A DNA stretch of 64,000 nucleotides from Kineosporia babensis. Its GTDB lineage: Bacteria; Actinomycetota; Actinomycetes; Actinomycetales; Kineosporiaceae. The stretch lies in NCBI RefSeq assembly GCF_021129305.1, contig NZ_JAJOMB010000031.1:21491-85490 (forward strand), given 5' to 3'. A model generated the notes under the pieces. That model saw nothing but the letters and a program-made list of their open reading frames with translations, was not told where the DNA came from and did no database searches. Positions 42,124 to 50,355 of this stretch are shown piece after piece (the first letter of the stretch is position 1; the number at the start of each line of letters is the position of its first letter). The position numbers were made by a program, and so were the translations under genes.

Positions 42124-43449
42124 TTAGCTGGCGGCGTTGTCCACGGCGGTGGTGAGTTCGTCGACGAACTTCTGTGCGGCTTCAGCGGTGGACTGCCGGC
42201 CGAAGAAGGCTTCCTGGGCGGCGCGTTGCAGCATGGCGTTGATGTCGCTGGCGCCGGCCGGGGTGAGCGCCGGCGGCGGCTCGATCAGCGGCTCGACCTG
42301 CTCGTTGAACTTGGCTGCGGCCTCGGACGGCGCATCCAGGTCGGAGCGGATCGCGGCCAGCGTGTCCGCGTTGGCCGGGATCCCCCGGTCGGTGCCGAGG
42401 ATCTTGGCGGCGACCGGCGAGTTGACCATGTAGTCGACCAGTTTGGCGGCTTCGGCCGGGTGCTCGGTGCGGGAGGCGATCGACCAGTACATGGACGACT
42501 TGTAGGAGTAACCGGTGGCGCTGCCGTCCGCGCTCTGCGGCATCTGCAGCAGCACGAACTCCGCCTTGGGGTTGCCGGCCTGGAGCGAGGGCAGCTGGCT
42601 GCTGTAGTTGAAGTTCAGCGCCTGCTTGCCCAGCACCAGGAAGTTCGAGTTCAGCGGGGCGGTGAGCTGCTCGACCGAGGCTTCCACCGAGGGCTGGCCC
42701 TTGCCCGCCAGCTGGATGCTCCGGTCCCAGAACTCGGCCAGTAGCTCGGGTTTGAGGGTCACCTGGCCCTCGTCGTCGAACAGCGAGTTACCGTGCTGGC
42801 GGGCGTAGATGTTGAGCAGCGCCGAGTCCATGCCCAGGGCCCCGGAGCCGATAACGTCGCCGTCCGACTTGGCGCTGATCTCGGCCGAGACCTCGCCGAA
42901 CTCGTCCCAGGTCCAGGTCTTGTCGTCGGGCAGGTCGATCCCGAGCTTCTCGAAGGCCGTCCGGTTCGCCACCACGGCCAGCGAGTTGTTCCCGGTGGGC
43001 AGCGCGTACTGGGTCCCGGCGGACTGCCCGGTCGCCAGCGTGGCCTCGCTGAAGCCGCTGCTGTCCAGGTACTCCTTCACCTTGGCCAGATCCATCAGCG
43101 AGCCGCGGTCGGCGTAGGTGCGCAGGTACAGCTCGTCCATCTGGATCACGTCGGCGGCGTCGTTCGCAGCGAAGGTGGTGGCGATCCGGTCCCAGTAGCC
43201 CACCCAGTCGACGAACTCCCCCTTCACCTTGATCTTGGGGTTCTCCTTCTGGAACTCCTGGATCACCTGGTTGGTCAGGTCGTGCCGGGAGTCCGAGCCC
43301 CACCAGGCGAAGCGCAGGGTCACCTCCTTGTTCGACAGTTCCACGTCGGCGGTGTCCTCACCTACTCCGCAGCCGGCCAGCGCCAGGGTGGAGAGCCCGG
43401 CGAACGTGGTGCCCAGCAGGGTGCGACGAGAGAAGCGGGTGGTCATCAC
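42124..43449 (-). CDS. extracellular sugar-binding lipoprotein of an ABC importer (copy 1)
   Basis: 441 residues, SBP family 1. The signal MMTTRFSRRTLLGTTFAGLSTLALAGC has a twin-arginine SRRTLLG and a lipobox with the acylated Cys at 27. The mature part (EVTLRFAWWGSDSRHDLTNQVIQEFQKENPKIKVKGEF; MDELYLRTYADRGSLMDL) is closely related to the product of the gene at 43620, about 60-70 percent by eye. It binds a sugar outside the membrane for the permease pair upstream. A hairpin at 43582-43609 separates it from copy 2, so its expression may be lower or separately set. Confidence 0.92.
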   Translation of the reverse strand: MMTTRFSRRTLLGTTFAGLSTLALAGCGVGEDTADVELSNKEVTLRFAWWGSDSRHDLTNQVIQEFQKENPKIKVKGEFVDWVGYWDRIATTFAANDAADVIQMDELYLRTYADRGSLMDLAKVKEYLDSSGFSEATLATGQSAGTQYALPTGNNSLAVVANRTAFEKLGIDLPDDKTWTWDEFGEVSAEISAKSDGDVIGSGALGMDSALLNIYARQHGNSLFDDEGQVTLKPELLAEFWDRSIQLAGKGQPSVEASVEQLTAPLNSNFLVLGKQALNFNYSSQLPSLQAGNPKAEFVLLQMPQSADGSATGYSYKSSMYWSIASRTEHPAEAAKLVDYMVNSPVAAKILGTDRGIPANADTLAAIRSDLDAPSEAAAKFNEQVEPLIEPPPALTPAGASDINAMLQRAAQEAFFGRQSTAEAAQKFVDELTTAVDNAAS

Positions 43450-43581
43450 TTACCTCCATTGGTGGCGATGCCCTTGCTACTGGATGGATGCCGAACGTGT
43501 TTCCGGAGAACCGATCTCGAACGGGGGACGGATGGAGCCGGCTAGTGCTGAACAGCTCTGGTCAGGTGCCGGGTGGGGGCA

Positions 43582-43609
43582 GTCGGGCGGCTCGGATCAG
43601 CCGCCCGAC
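43582..43609 (-). terminator. intercistronic hairpin between the two binding-protein genes
   Basis: GTCGGGCGGCT (43582-43592), a 6-base loop and AGCCGCCCGAC (43599-43609), a perfect 11-bp stem starting about ten bases after the stop of copy 2. It probably acts as partial terminator or 3' mRNA stabiliser. Confidence 0.75.
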
Positions 43610-43619
43610 CGGCCGCCGG

Positions 43620-44942
43620 TCAGCTGGCCGCGGCGTCGACGGCGGCGGTGAGTTCCTCGATGAACTTCGTGCTGGCCTCTTCCGGGGTGGCCCGGTCGAA
43701 CAGCACCTCCTGGGCCTGCCGCTGGATCATCGCGTTGATGTCGCTGGCGCCCGCCGGGGTGAGCGCGGGCGGGTCCTGGACCAGGTCCTTGACCTGGTCG
43801 TTGAACTTGGCGGCGAGCTCCGAGGACGGGTCCAGGTCGGGGCGGATGGCGGCCAGCGAGTCCTCGTTGGCCGGGATCCCGCGGTCGGTGCCCTGGATCT
43901 TCGCAGCCGTCTCGGAGTTGGCCAGGAAGTCGAGGAACTTGGCGGCCTCGGCCGGGTGCTCGGTACGGGCCGAGATCGCCCAGTACATCGAGGGCTTGTA
44001 GTAGAAGCCGGTCTGGTCCGAGCCCGCGCTCTGCGGCATCTGCAGCAGGACGAACTCCTGGTCCGGGGCGGCGGCCTGCAGCGAGGTGATCTGGGTGTTG
44101 TAGTTGAAGTTGAACGCCTGCTTGCCCAGCACCAGCCAGGTCTGGTTCAGCGGGGCGCTCATCTGCTCGGCGGTGGCCTCGGCCGAGGGCATGCCCTTGC
44201 CGGCCATGTCCTTGTTCATCTGCCACAGCGGGGTCAGCTGCTCGGGCTTGAGGGTGACCTTGCCGTTGTCGTCGAACAGCGAGCCGCCCTGCTGCCGGGC
44301 GTAGATGCTGATCAGCGAGGCCTCGGAGCCGACGATGCCGGAACCGACCACCTTGCCGCCGGACTTCTCGGAGATCTCGGCCGAGATCTTCGCGTAGTCG
44401 TCCCAGGTCCAGGTCTTGTCGTCGGGCAGGTCGATCTTGAGCTCGTCCAGCACCGTCTTGTTCGCCACCACCGAGAGCGAGCCGTTGCCGATCGGCAGCG
44501 CGTACTGCGTGCCGCCGGCCTGACCGGCGGCCAGCGAGACGTCGCTGAAACCGTCGGTGTTCAGGAACTCCGTGGTCTTGCCCAGGTCCAGCAGCGAGTT
44601 GCGGTCGGCGTAGGTGCGCAGGTACAGCTCGTCCATCTGGACGATGTCGGGCGCGTCGTTGGCCGCGAAGGTGGTGGCCATCCGGTCCCAGTAACCCACC
44701 CAGTCGCTGAACTCGCCCTTCACCTTGATCTTCGGGTTCTCCTTCTCGAACGCGTCGATCAGCTGGTTGGTCAGCTCGTGCCGGGAGTCCGAGCCCCACC
44801 AGGAGAAGCGCAGCGTGACCTCCTCGTTCGACAGCGCCACGTCGGCAGTCTCCTCACCGACCCCGCAGCCGGCCAGGACCACGGCCGAGGCCGCGGCGAT
44901 CGCGCCGCCGAACAGGACGCGGCGGGAGAAGCGGGTGCTCAT
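43620..44942 (-). CDS. extracellular sugar-binding lipoprotein of an ABC importer (copy 2)
   Basis: 440 residues, SBP family 1, with a twin-arginine lipoprotein signal (MSTRFSRRVLFGGAIAAASAVVLAGC; Cys 26). Motifs are shared with copy 1: VTLRFSWWGSDSRHELTNQLIDAFEKENPKIKVKGEFSDWVGYWDR, MDELYLRTYADRNSLLDLG, LPDDKTWTWDDYAKISAEIS, PALTPAGASDINAM. It is adjacent to the permease gene (stop and start nearly touch), as in the classic order permease-permease-SBP inverted. Copies 1 and 2 arose by tandem duplication and probably bind related but different ligands. No ATP-binding subunit is nearby; a shared MsiK-type ATPase elsewhere is expected. Confidence 0.92.
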   Translation of the reverse strand: MSTRFSRRVLFGGAIAAASAVVLAGCGVGEETADVALSNEEVTLRFSWWGSDSRHELTNQLIDAFEKENPKIKVKGEFSDWVGYWDRMATTFAANDAPDIVQMDELYLRTYADRNSLLDLGKTTEFLNTDGFSDVSLAAGQAGGTQYALPIGNGSLSVVANKTVLDELKIDLPDDKTWTWDDYAKISAEISEKSGGKVVGSGIVGSEASLISIYARQQGGSLFDDNGKVTLKPEQLTPLWQMNKDMAGKGMPSAEATAEQMSAPLNQTWLVLGKQAFNFNYNTQITSLQAAAPDQEFVLLQMPQSAGSDQTGFYYKPSMYWAISARTEHPAEAAKFLDFLANSETAAKIQGTDRGIPANEDSLAAIRPDLDPSSELAAKFNDQVKDLVQDPPALTPAGASDINAMIQRQAQEVLFDRATPEEASTKFIEELTAAVDAAAS

Positions 44943-45857
44943 TTACTTGCCTCCGGTGGTGGCGATGCCCTGGATCAGGTAGCGCTGACCGAACAGGAAC
45001 ACCAGGAAGATGGGGACGAGGGACACGATGCTCATCGCGAACAGGGCACCGAACGAGCTGTTCTCCTGGGCGTCGATGAACGAGCGCAGCGCGACCGGGA
45101 CGGTGTACAGGTCCGGGTCGGTCAGGAAGATCAGCTGGGTGAAGAAGTCGTTCCAGGTCCAGATGAAGGTGAAGATCGTGGTGGTGGCCAGGGCCGGCAC
45201 CATCAGCGGCAGGATGATCCGCAGGAAGATCCGGGCGTGACCGGCGCCGTCGATCCGGGCCGCCTCGTCCAGCTCGCGCGGGATGCCGCGGATGAACTGC
45301 ACCATCAGGAAGATGAAGAACGCGTCCGTGGCCAGCAGCTTGGGCAGGATCATCGGCACGAACGTGTTGATCAGGTCCATGTTCGCGAACAGGATGTACT
45401 GCGGGACGATCACCACGTGCACGGGCAGCATGATGGTCAGCAGCATGATCGCGAAAGCCGTGCGCTTGTAGGGGAACTCCAGCCGGGCGAAGGCGTAGGC
45501 GGCCATCGAGCAGGAGACCAGGTTGCCGACGATCGCCCCGAGCACCACGATCGCCGAGTTCAGCAGGTAGCTGCCGAACGGCATGGCCAGCGCGTTCCAG
45601 CCGTCCGGGTAGTGCGTGGTGTCGAAGGTGTTCACGAACAGGCCGTAGCTGTTGAAGATGTCGCTGTCGGGCCGCAGCGAGCTGGCGACCATCCACAGCA
45701 ACGGGTACAGCATCACGAAAGCGGCCAGGATCAGCAGCGCGTGCCGCAGCACGGAACCGGCACGCGAGCGCAGGCTGCGCGGCGGGACCTCGTACACGGA
45801 GGGACTCTTCGGCGGTGGCGCGTCGAGGTGAGGGGCCACCGAGGCATCAGTTGTCAT
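44943..45857 (-). CDS. ABC sugar importer permease, MalG type
   Basis: 304 residues with six membrane spans (for example ALLILAAFVMLYPLLWMVASSL and FAIMLLTIMLPVHVVIVPQYILF). The cytoplasmic EAA loop reads IPRELDEAARIDGAGHARIFLRIILPLMVPA. It pairs with the MalF-type permease, whose gene overlaps by 11 bases, to form the membrane channel of the CUT1-family importer. Its stop is directly before the copy 2 binding protein. Assignment firm; sugar unknown. Confidence 0.93.
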   Translation of the reverse strand: MTTDASVAPHLDAPPPKSPSVYEVPPRSLRSRAGSVLRHALLILAAFVMLYPLLWMVASSLRPDSDIFNSYGLFVNTFDTTHYPDGWNALAMPFGSYLLNSAIVVLGAIVGNLVSCSMAAYAFARLEFPYKRTAFAIMLLTIMLPVHVVIVPQYILFANMDLINTFVPMILPKLLATDAFFIFLMVQFIRGIPRELDEAARIDGAGHARIFLRIILPLMVPALATTTIFTFIWTWNDFFTQLIFLTDPDLYTVPVALRSFIDAQENSSFGALFAMSIVSLVPIFLVFLFGQRYLIQGIATTGGK

Positions 45858-46782
45858 AGAACACCCAGTACTTCGAAACCCAGAAGTTGATCGCGGTGAA
45901 CGCGGCGATGATGATCAGCAGCAGCCAGGCCAGCGCCGAGGCGTAGCCCATGTTGAAGTTCTGGAAACCCTGCTGGTACAGGTACAGCGTGAAGAACAGG
46001 GTCGAGTCACTCGGCCCGCCGCGGCCGTCCGAGACGATGAACGCCTGGGTGAACGACTGGAACGCGCCGATGATCCCGAGCACCAGGTTGAAGAAGATGA
46101 TCGGCGACAGCAGCGGCAGCGTGATCCGCCGGAACTGCTGACGTTTCGAGGCCCCGTCGACCGCTGCGGCCTCGTAGAACTCCCGGGGGATCTGCCGCAG
46201 ACCGGCCAGGAAGATCACCATCGGAGCACCGAAAGTCCATACGTGCAGCAGGATCAGCGTCGACAGCGCGGTCGAGGGCGAGGAGATCCAGCCCGGGCCG
46301 TCGATCCCGAACAGCGCCAGGAACTGGTTGAACAGCCCGTCGACGCCGAAGACCCGCTTCCACAGGATCGCCACCGCCACGCTCGAGCCGAGCAGCGAGG
46401 GCAGGTAGAAGATGGAGCGGTACAGGGCCAGGCCCCGCAGACCGCGATCCAGCACCACGGCCAGGCCGAGGGCCACCGCCAGCTGGATCGGGGTGGAGAC
46501 GAACACGTAGACCATCGTCACCGTGAGGGACTTGACCAGCCGGTCGTCGTCCAGCATCCGCTGGATGTTCTCCAGCCCGGTGAAATTCGCATTGCTGAGC
46601 AAGTTGTAGTCCGTGAAGGACAGATACAACGACATCAGCATCGGGCCGGCCGTGATCACGACCAGACCTACTACCCAGGGAGCCAGGAAGACGGCGGCGG
46701 CCCTACCGTCACGGGAGTTCACCCGTCCCTTTTGCCCTGAGCCTCCGGGGGCCTTTCTCAGCGCCCGGAACTCACTGACCAT
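45847..46782 (-). CDS. ABC sugar importer permease, MalF type
   Basis: 311 residues from ATG 46782 (MVSEFRALRK). Six spans and the EAA loop IPREFYEAAAVDGASKRQQFRRITLPLLSPI identify a CUT1 permease. AGGAGGT lies 12 bases before this ATG but only five to six bases before TTG 46788, so translation may start at the TTG. It is the first gene of the minus-strand operon, downstream of the LacI-type palindrome at 46827-46840. It works with the MalG-type permease and one or both binding proteins. Confidence 0.92.
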   Translation of the reverse strand: MVSEFRALRKAPGGSGQKGRVNSRDGRAAAVFLAPWVVGLVVITAGPMLMSLYLSFTDYNLLSNANFTGLENIQRMLDDDRLVKSLTVTMVYVFVSTPIQLAVALGLAVVLDRGLRGLALYRSIFYLPSLLGSSVAVAILWKRVFGVDGLFNQFLALFGIDGPGWISSPSTALSTLILLHVWTFGAPMVIFLAGLRQIPREFYEAAAVDGASKRQQFRRITLPLLSPIIFFNLVLGIIGAFQSFTQAFIVSDGRGGPSDSTLFFTLYLYQQGFQNFNMGYASALAWLLLIIIAAFTAINFWVSKYWVFYDN

Positions 46783-46826
46783 ACTCAAGGCCGACCTCCT
46801 TACCTGCCAAGCCACGTTGCCGCAGG

Positions 46827-46840
46827 GGAAAGCGCTATCC
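46827..46840. promoter_or_regulatory. LacI-family operator, permease side
   Basis: GGAAAGCGCTATCC is a 14-bp palindrome with the central CG of LacI-type operators and one mismatch. It lies 45 bases upstream of the permease start. Its first eight bases, GGAAAGCG, are identical to the site at 47039. Confidence 0.7.
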
Positions 46841-47038
46841 AGCGCGGCACCCAGTGAAGCAGCTCACGTGTCCCCCCGCAATGCTCAGGCACCAATTTTC
46901 GGCCCCGATCCGGACATCCGTGCGGGAATCGACCCTGATTGCATCGATGGAAAGGGGCCGTGCAGGCGCAGGTCGGCCCGCTCGGCGCCCCTCCTGGCGC
47001 CGGTGGTTGACCGACGCGGCGGCGGCTGCCAATCTGCT

Positions 47039-47052
47039 GGAAAGCGTTTACC
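47039..47052. promoter_or_regulatory. LacI-family operator, oxidoreductase side
   Basis: GGAAAGCGTTTACC, centred on CG, shares GGAAAGCG with the site at 46827 and resembles the AAACGCTTT class of operators. It lies 130 bases upstream of the plus-strand operon. Confidence 0.65.
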
Positions 47053-47181
47053 GCGAAGACCGGCGGCGGACGTCCCGGCAGGGGTGCCCAGGATCGCTGG
47101 ACCCGGCCGGCGGCCGGCGCCGCCACCCGCGAGAACGCCCTCGGCGCGCGAGACATCAGCTACGTCTACACAGGAGTCGGC

Positions 47182-48339
47182 ATGGCACACGACCCCATCG
47201 GGATCATCATGAACGGCGTCACCGGGCGCATGGGCTACCGCCAGCACCTGCTGCGCTCGGTACTGGCGATCCGCCAGGCCGGTGGCGTCCTGCTCGCCGA
47301 CGGCAGCCGGGTGCAGGTCGAGCCGCTCCTGGTCGGGCGCAGCGAGTCCAAGCTGGCCGAGATCGCCAAGCAGCACGACATCCCGGACTGGACCACCGAC
47401 CTGGACGCCGCGCTGAGCGACCCGCGCTGGCAGATCTACGGCGACTTCCAGATCACCTCGGCCCGGGTCGCGGCGATCAAGCAGGCGATCGCCGCCGGCA
47501 AGGCCATCTACACCGAGAAGCCCACCGCCGGCACCCTCGACGAAGCCCTGGAACTGGCCGCACTGGCCCGGAGCGCAGGCGTCAAGAACGGCGTGGTGCA
47601 CGACAAGCTGTACCTGCCCGGCCTGCGCAAGCTCGCCCGCCTGGTGGAGTCTGGCTTCTTCGGCCGGATCCTGTCGATCCGCGGCGAGTTCGGCTACTGG
47701 GTGTTCGAAGGCGACTGGCAGCCCGCGCAGCGGCCCAGCTGGAACTACCGCGCCGAGGACGGCGGCGGCATCGTGGCGGACATGTTCCCGCACTGGAACT
47801 ACGTGCTGGAGAACCTTTTCGGCCCGGTCGAGGCGGTCTACGCGCGGGCCGTCACGCACGTGCCCACCCGGGTCGACGAGGCCGGCCAGGAGTACCCGGC
47901 CACCGCCGACGACGCCGCCTACGCGGTGTTCGAGCTGGCCGGTGGCGTGCTGGCGCAGATCAACTCCTCCTGGGCGGTGCGGGTCAACCGCAAGGAACTG
48001 GTCGAGTTCCAGGTCGACGGCACCCACGGCAGCGCCGTGGCCGGGCTGTTCGGCTGCCGCGCCCAGCACCGCACCGCCACCCCGAAGCCGGTCTGGAACC
48101 CCGACCTGGCCGAGACCCACGACTACTTCACCGACTGGGCCGAGGTGCCGGACAACGACACCTTTGACAACGGTTTCCGCACCCAGTGGGAGCAGTTCGT
48201 CCGGCACGTGGCCGAGGACGCCCCCTACTCCTACGACTTGCTGGCCGGCGCCCGCGGGGTGCGGCTGGCCGAGGCCGGGCTGGAGAGCTCCCGGACCGGC
48301 CGCCGGATCGAGCTGCCGGCACTGGGTAAGGACGCCTGA
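47182..48339 (+). CDS. Gfo/Idh/MocA-family oxidoreductase (second of two)
   Basis: 385 residues. The N-terminal segment HDPIGIIMNGVTGRMGYRQHL is an unusual Rossmann start (GVTGRMG, as in dihydrodipicolinate reductase-like folds). It is followed by the family motif IYTEKPTAGTLDEALEL with the catalytic Lys and by the second-domain EDGGGIVADMFPHWNYVLENLFG with the His. It is distantly related to the enzyme at 40950, and its subfamily differs by the aromatic GEFGYWVFEGDWQPAQRPSWNYR segment. It probably acts on a sugar ring hydroxyl. It starts the plus-strand operon and overlaps the next gene by one base (TGATG). Confidence 0.88.
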   Translation: MAHDPIGIIMNGVTGRMGYRQHLLRSVLAIRQAGGVLLADGSRVQVEPLLVGRSESKLAEIAKQHDIPDWTTDLDAALSDPRWQIYGDFQITSARVAAIKQAIAAGKAIYTEKPTAGTLDEALELAALARSAGVKNGVVHDKLYLPGLRKLARLVESGFFGRILSIRGEFGYWVFEGDWQPAQRPSWNYRAEDGGGIVADMFPHWNYVLENLFGPVEAVYARAVTHVPTRVDEAGQEYPATADDAAYAVFELAGGVLAQINSSWAVRVNRKELVEFQVDGTHGSAVAGLFGCRAQHRTATPKPVWNPDLAETHDYFTDWAEVPDNDTFDNGFRTQWEQFVRHVAEDAPYSYDLLAGARGVRLAEAGLESSRTGRRIELPALGKDA

Positions 48340-49505
48340 TGCCGCGCATCGCCACCCTCAGCGCAAACGGGACCGTGGGCACCCGAACCCTCGCCGACGT
48401 CCCTAGTTTTCAGAAGCCGACCACCCCGCTGCAATCACGCACCGCGTACGCCGCCGCACACGTTGTTCCGAAAGTGACCGGGGAGAACGTTCCCGGTGCT
48501 CCGGCCGACATCGACTGGGACGCCACCCTGGCGTTCCGGCGCCACCTGTGGTCGTGGGGTCTGGGCGTGGCCGACGCCATGGACACCGCCCAGCGCAACA
48601 TGGGCCTCGACCCGGTGGCCGTACGCGAGCTCATCGCCCGCAGCGCCGCCGAGGCCCGCTCCGAAGGGGGCGCGCTCGTGGTCGGCGTGAACACCGACCA
48701 CCTCACCGAGGACGTCGGCCTCGAAGGCGTGATCAGCGGCTACCTCAAGCAACTGGAACATGCCGAGGACCACGGCGCGGGCGTGGTCCTGATGGCCTCC
48801 CGCCATCTGGCCCGTGCCGCCACCTCGGCGGCCGACTACGAGCGGGTGTACCGGGAAGTGCTGGCGCGGGCCGGTAAACCGGTCGTGCTGCACTGGCTCG
48901 GCGAGGCGTTCGACCCCCAGCTGGCCGGCTACTTCGGGCCGGAACTGGACGTGGCCGGGCGGATCGATGTGGTGGCCCGGATCATCTCCGAGAACGCCGA
49001 GAAGATCCGCGGCATCAAGATGAGCCTGCTCGACGCGGACCACGAGATCACCCTGCGAGCCCAGCTCCCCCAGTCTGCCGCGATGTTCACCGGCGACGAC
49101 TACCACTACGTGGGGCTGATCGAAGGTGACGGAACGCATCACTCCGACGCCCTGCTCGGCGCCTTCGCTGCCCTAGGCCCACACGCCTCCGCCGCGATCC
49201 AGGCACTGGACGCGGGCGATGCCGAGGAGTACCGGCGCATTCTCGGCCCCACCGAAGAGCTGGCCCGGCACGTGTTCGCCGCGCCCACCTTCCACTACAA
49301 GACCGGCATCGCCTTCCTGGCCTGGCTGAACGGGCACCAGCCGGCCTTCACCATGGTCGGTGGCCTGCACGGCGCCCGCAGCCTGCCGCACCTGTCACAC
49401 CTGGTCGAGCTGGCCGGGTCGGTGGGTGCGCTGGAGGACCCGGCGCTGGCGGCCGATCGCTGGAACCGTTTCCTGGCCCTGCACGGGGTGGAGGTGCCCG
49501 CATGA
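48339..49505 (+). CDS. DUF993 family, dihydrodipicolinate synthase-like protein
   Basis: 388 residues of the DUF993 family, related to the class I aldolase/DHDPS TIM barrels. Visible parts are WDATLAFRRHLWSWGLGVADAMDTAQRNMGLD, GALVVGVNTDHLTEDV, GKPVVLHWLGEAFDPQLAGYFG and EKIRGIKMSLLDADHEITLR, where the Lys of GIKMSLLD is at the place of the Schiff-base Lys. It may cleave or condense a keto-sugar by aldol chemistry. Coupled to both neighbours by short overlaps. The reaction is inferred from fold and context only. Confidence 0.82.
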   Translation: MPRIATLSANGTVGTRTLADVPSFQKPTTPLQSRTAYAAAHVVPKVTGENVPGAPADIDWDATLAFRRHLWSWGLGVADAMDTAQRNMGLDPVAVRELIARSAAEARSEGGALVVGVNTDHLTEDVGLEGVISGYLKQLEHAEDHGAGVVLMASRHLARAATSAADYERVYREVLARAGKPVVLHWLGEAFDPQLAGYFGPELDVAGRIDVVARIISENAEKIRGIKMSLLDADHEITLRAQLPQSAAMFTGDDYHYVGLIEGDGTHHSDALLGAFAALGPHASAAIQALDAGDAEEYRRILGPTEELARHVFAAPTFHYKTGIAFLAWLNGHQPAFTMVGGLHGARSLPHLSHLVELAGSVGALEDPALAADRWNRFLALHGVEVPA

Positions 49506-50350
49506 CCTCGTCCGATCGTCTTTCCCTGAACCAGGCCACGGTCAAGTACGCCGATCTGGCCACCGCCCTGTCGGTGACCCAGGAAGCGGGCATCTCCTCG
49601 ATCGGCCTGTGGCGGGAGCCGGTGGCCGATGTCGGGCTGCGGCAGGCCGTGGCCATGGTCGCCGACTCCGGCCTACGAGTCTCCAGCCTGTGCCGAGGTG
49701 GGTTCTTCACCGCTTCCGACCCAGCGTTGCGCTCCCAGGCACTGGACGAGAACCGCCGGGCCATCGAGGAAATAGCAGCTCTGGCCGAGGCCGGCGCCCC
49801 CGGCTCGGCGCCGGTGCTGGTGCTGGTCGCCGGTGGCTTGCCGGAGGGTGATCGCGATCTGGCCGGGGCTCGCGCCCGGGCCGGTGATGCGGTGGCCGAG
49901 CTGGCCATCGACGCGGCCGGCGCCGGGGTGGTGCTGGCGGTGGAGCCGATGCACCCGCTCTATGCGGCCGACCGGGGCGTGGTTTCGACCCTGGGCCAGG
50001 CGCTGGACCTGGTCGAGGACCTTTCGCCAGACGTGGCCGGGGTGGTGGTGGACACCTTCCACGTCTGGTGGGACCCGACGTTGGCGGAGCAGCTCGCGCG
50101 GGCTCAGGGGCGGATCGCCTCGTACCAGGTCTGCGACTGGATCACACCGTTCCCGGGCGATGCGCTGCTGTCGCGCGGGATGATGGGTGCGGGGCACATC
50201 GACTTCGCGGGTATCACCGCCCTGGTCGAAAAGGCCGGCTACACCGGTGACATCGAGGTCGAGATCTTCAACCAGGAGATCTGGAACTCCGATCCCCTGG
50301 CCGTGGCCCGGCGCACCGTCCAGGCCTTCGGTACGACCGTGGGCCGGTAG
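49502..50350 (+). CDS. sugar phosphate isomerase/epimerase-like TIM barrel
   Basis: 282 residues of the xylose isomerase-like (AP endonuclease 2 type) barrel. Metal ligands are in VVLAVEPMHPLYAADRG (Glu), GVVVDTFHVWWDP (Asp, His) and GDIEVEIFNQEIWNSDP (Glu); the His of GAGHIDFAGI is also typical. It likely isomerises or epimerises a keto-sugar made by the oxidoreductases. ATGA overlap with the DUF993 gene places it in the same operon, which ends five bases before the convergent kinase gene. Confidence 0.87.
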   Translation: MTSSDRLSLNQATVKYADLATALSVTQEAGISSIGLWREPVADVGLRQAVAMVADSGLRVSSLCRGGFFTASDPALRSQALDENRRAIEEIAALAEAGAPGSAPVLVLVAGGLPEGDRDLAGARARAGDAVAELAIDAAGAGVVLAVEPMHPLYAADRGVVSTLGQALDLVEDLSPDVAGVVVDTFHVWWDPTLAEQLARAQGRIASYQVCDWITPFPGDALLSRGMMGAGHIDFAGITALVEKAGYTGDIEVEIFNQEIWNSDPLAVARRTVQAFGTTVGR

Positions 50351-50355
50351 CGCCT

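Larger units (their letters stand above)
46783..47181. other. divergent promoter region of the sugar island
   Basis: About 400 bases between the MalF-type permease (minus) and the second oxidoreductase (plus). It holds two LacI-type palindromes, described separately, about 212 bases apart; each is close to one of the divergent genes. Open frames across it are not gene-like. Repression from two sites by one LacI regulator, perhaps with looping, would fit. Confidence 0.6.

Noticed and set aside
43488..45890. 800-codon plus-strand frame opposite the binding proteins
   Set aside because: It is fully antisense to two SBP genes and a permease; composition is typical of a GC-rich mirror frame.
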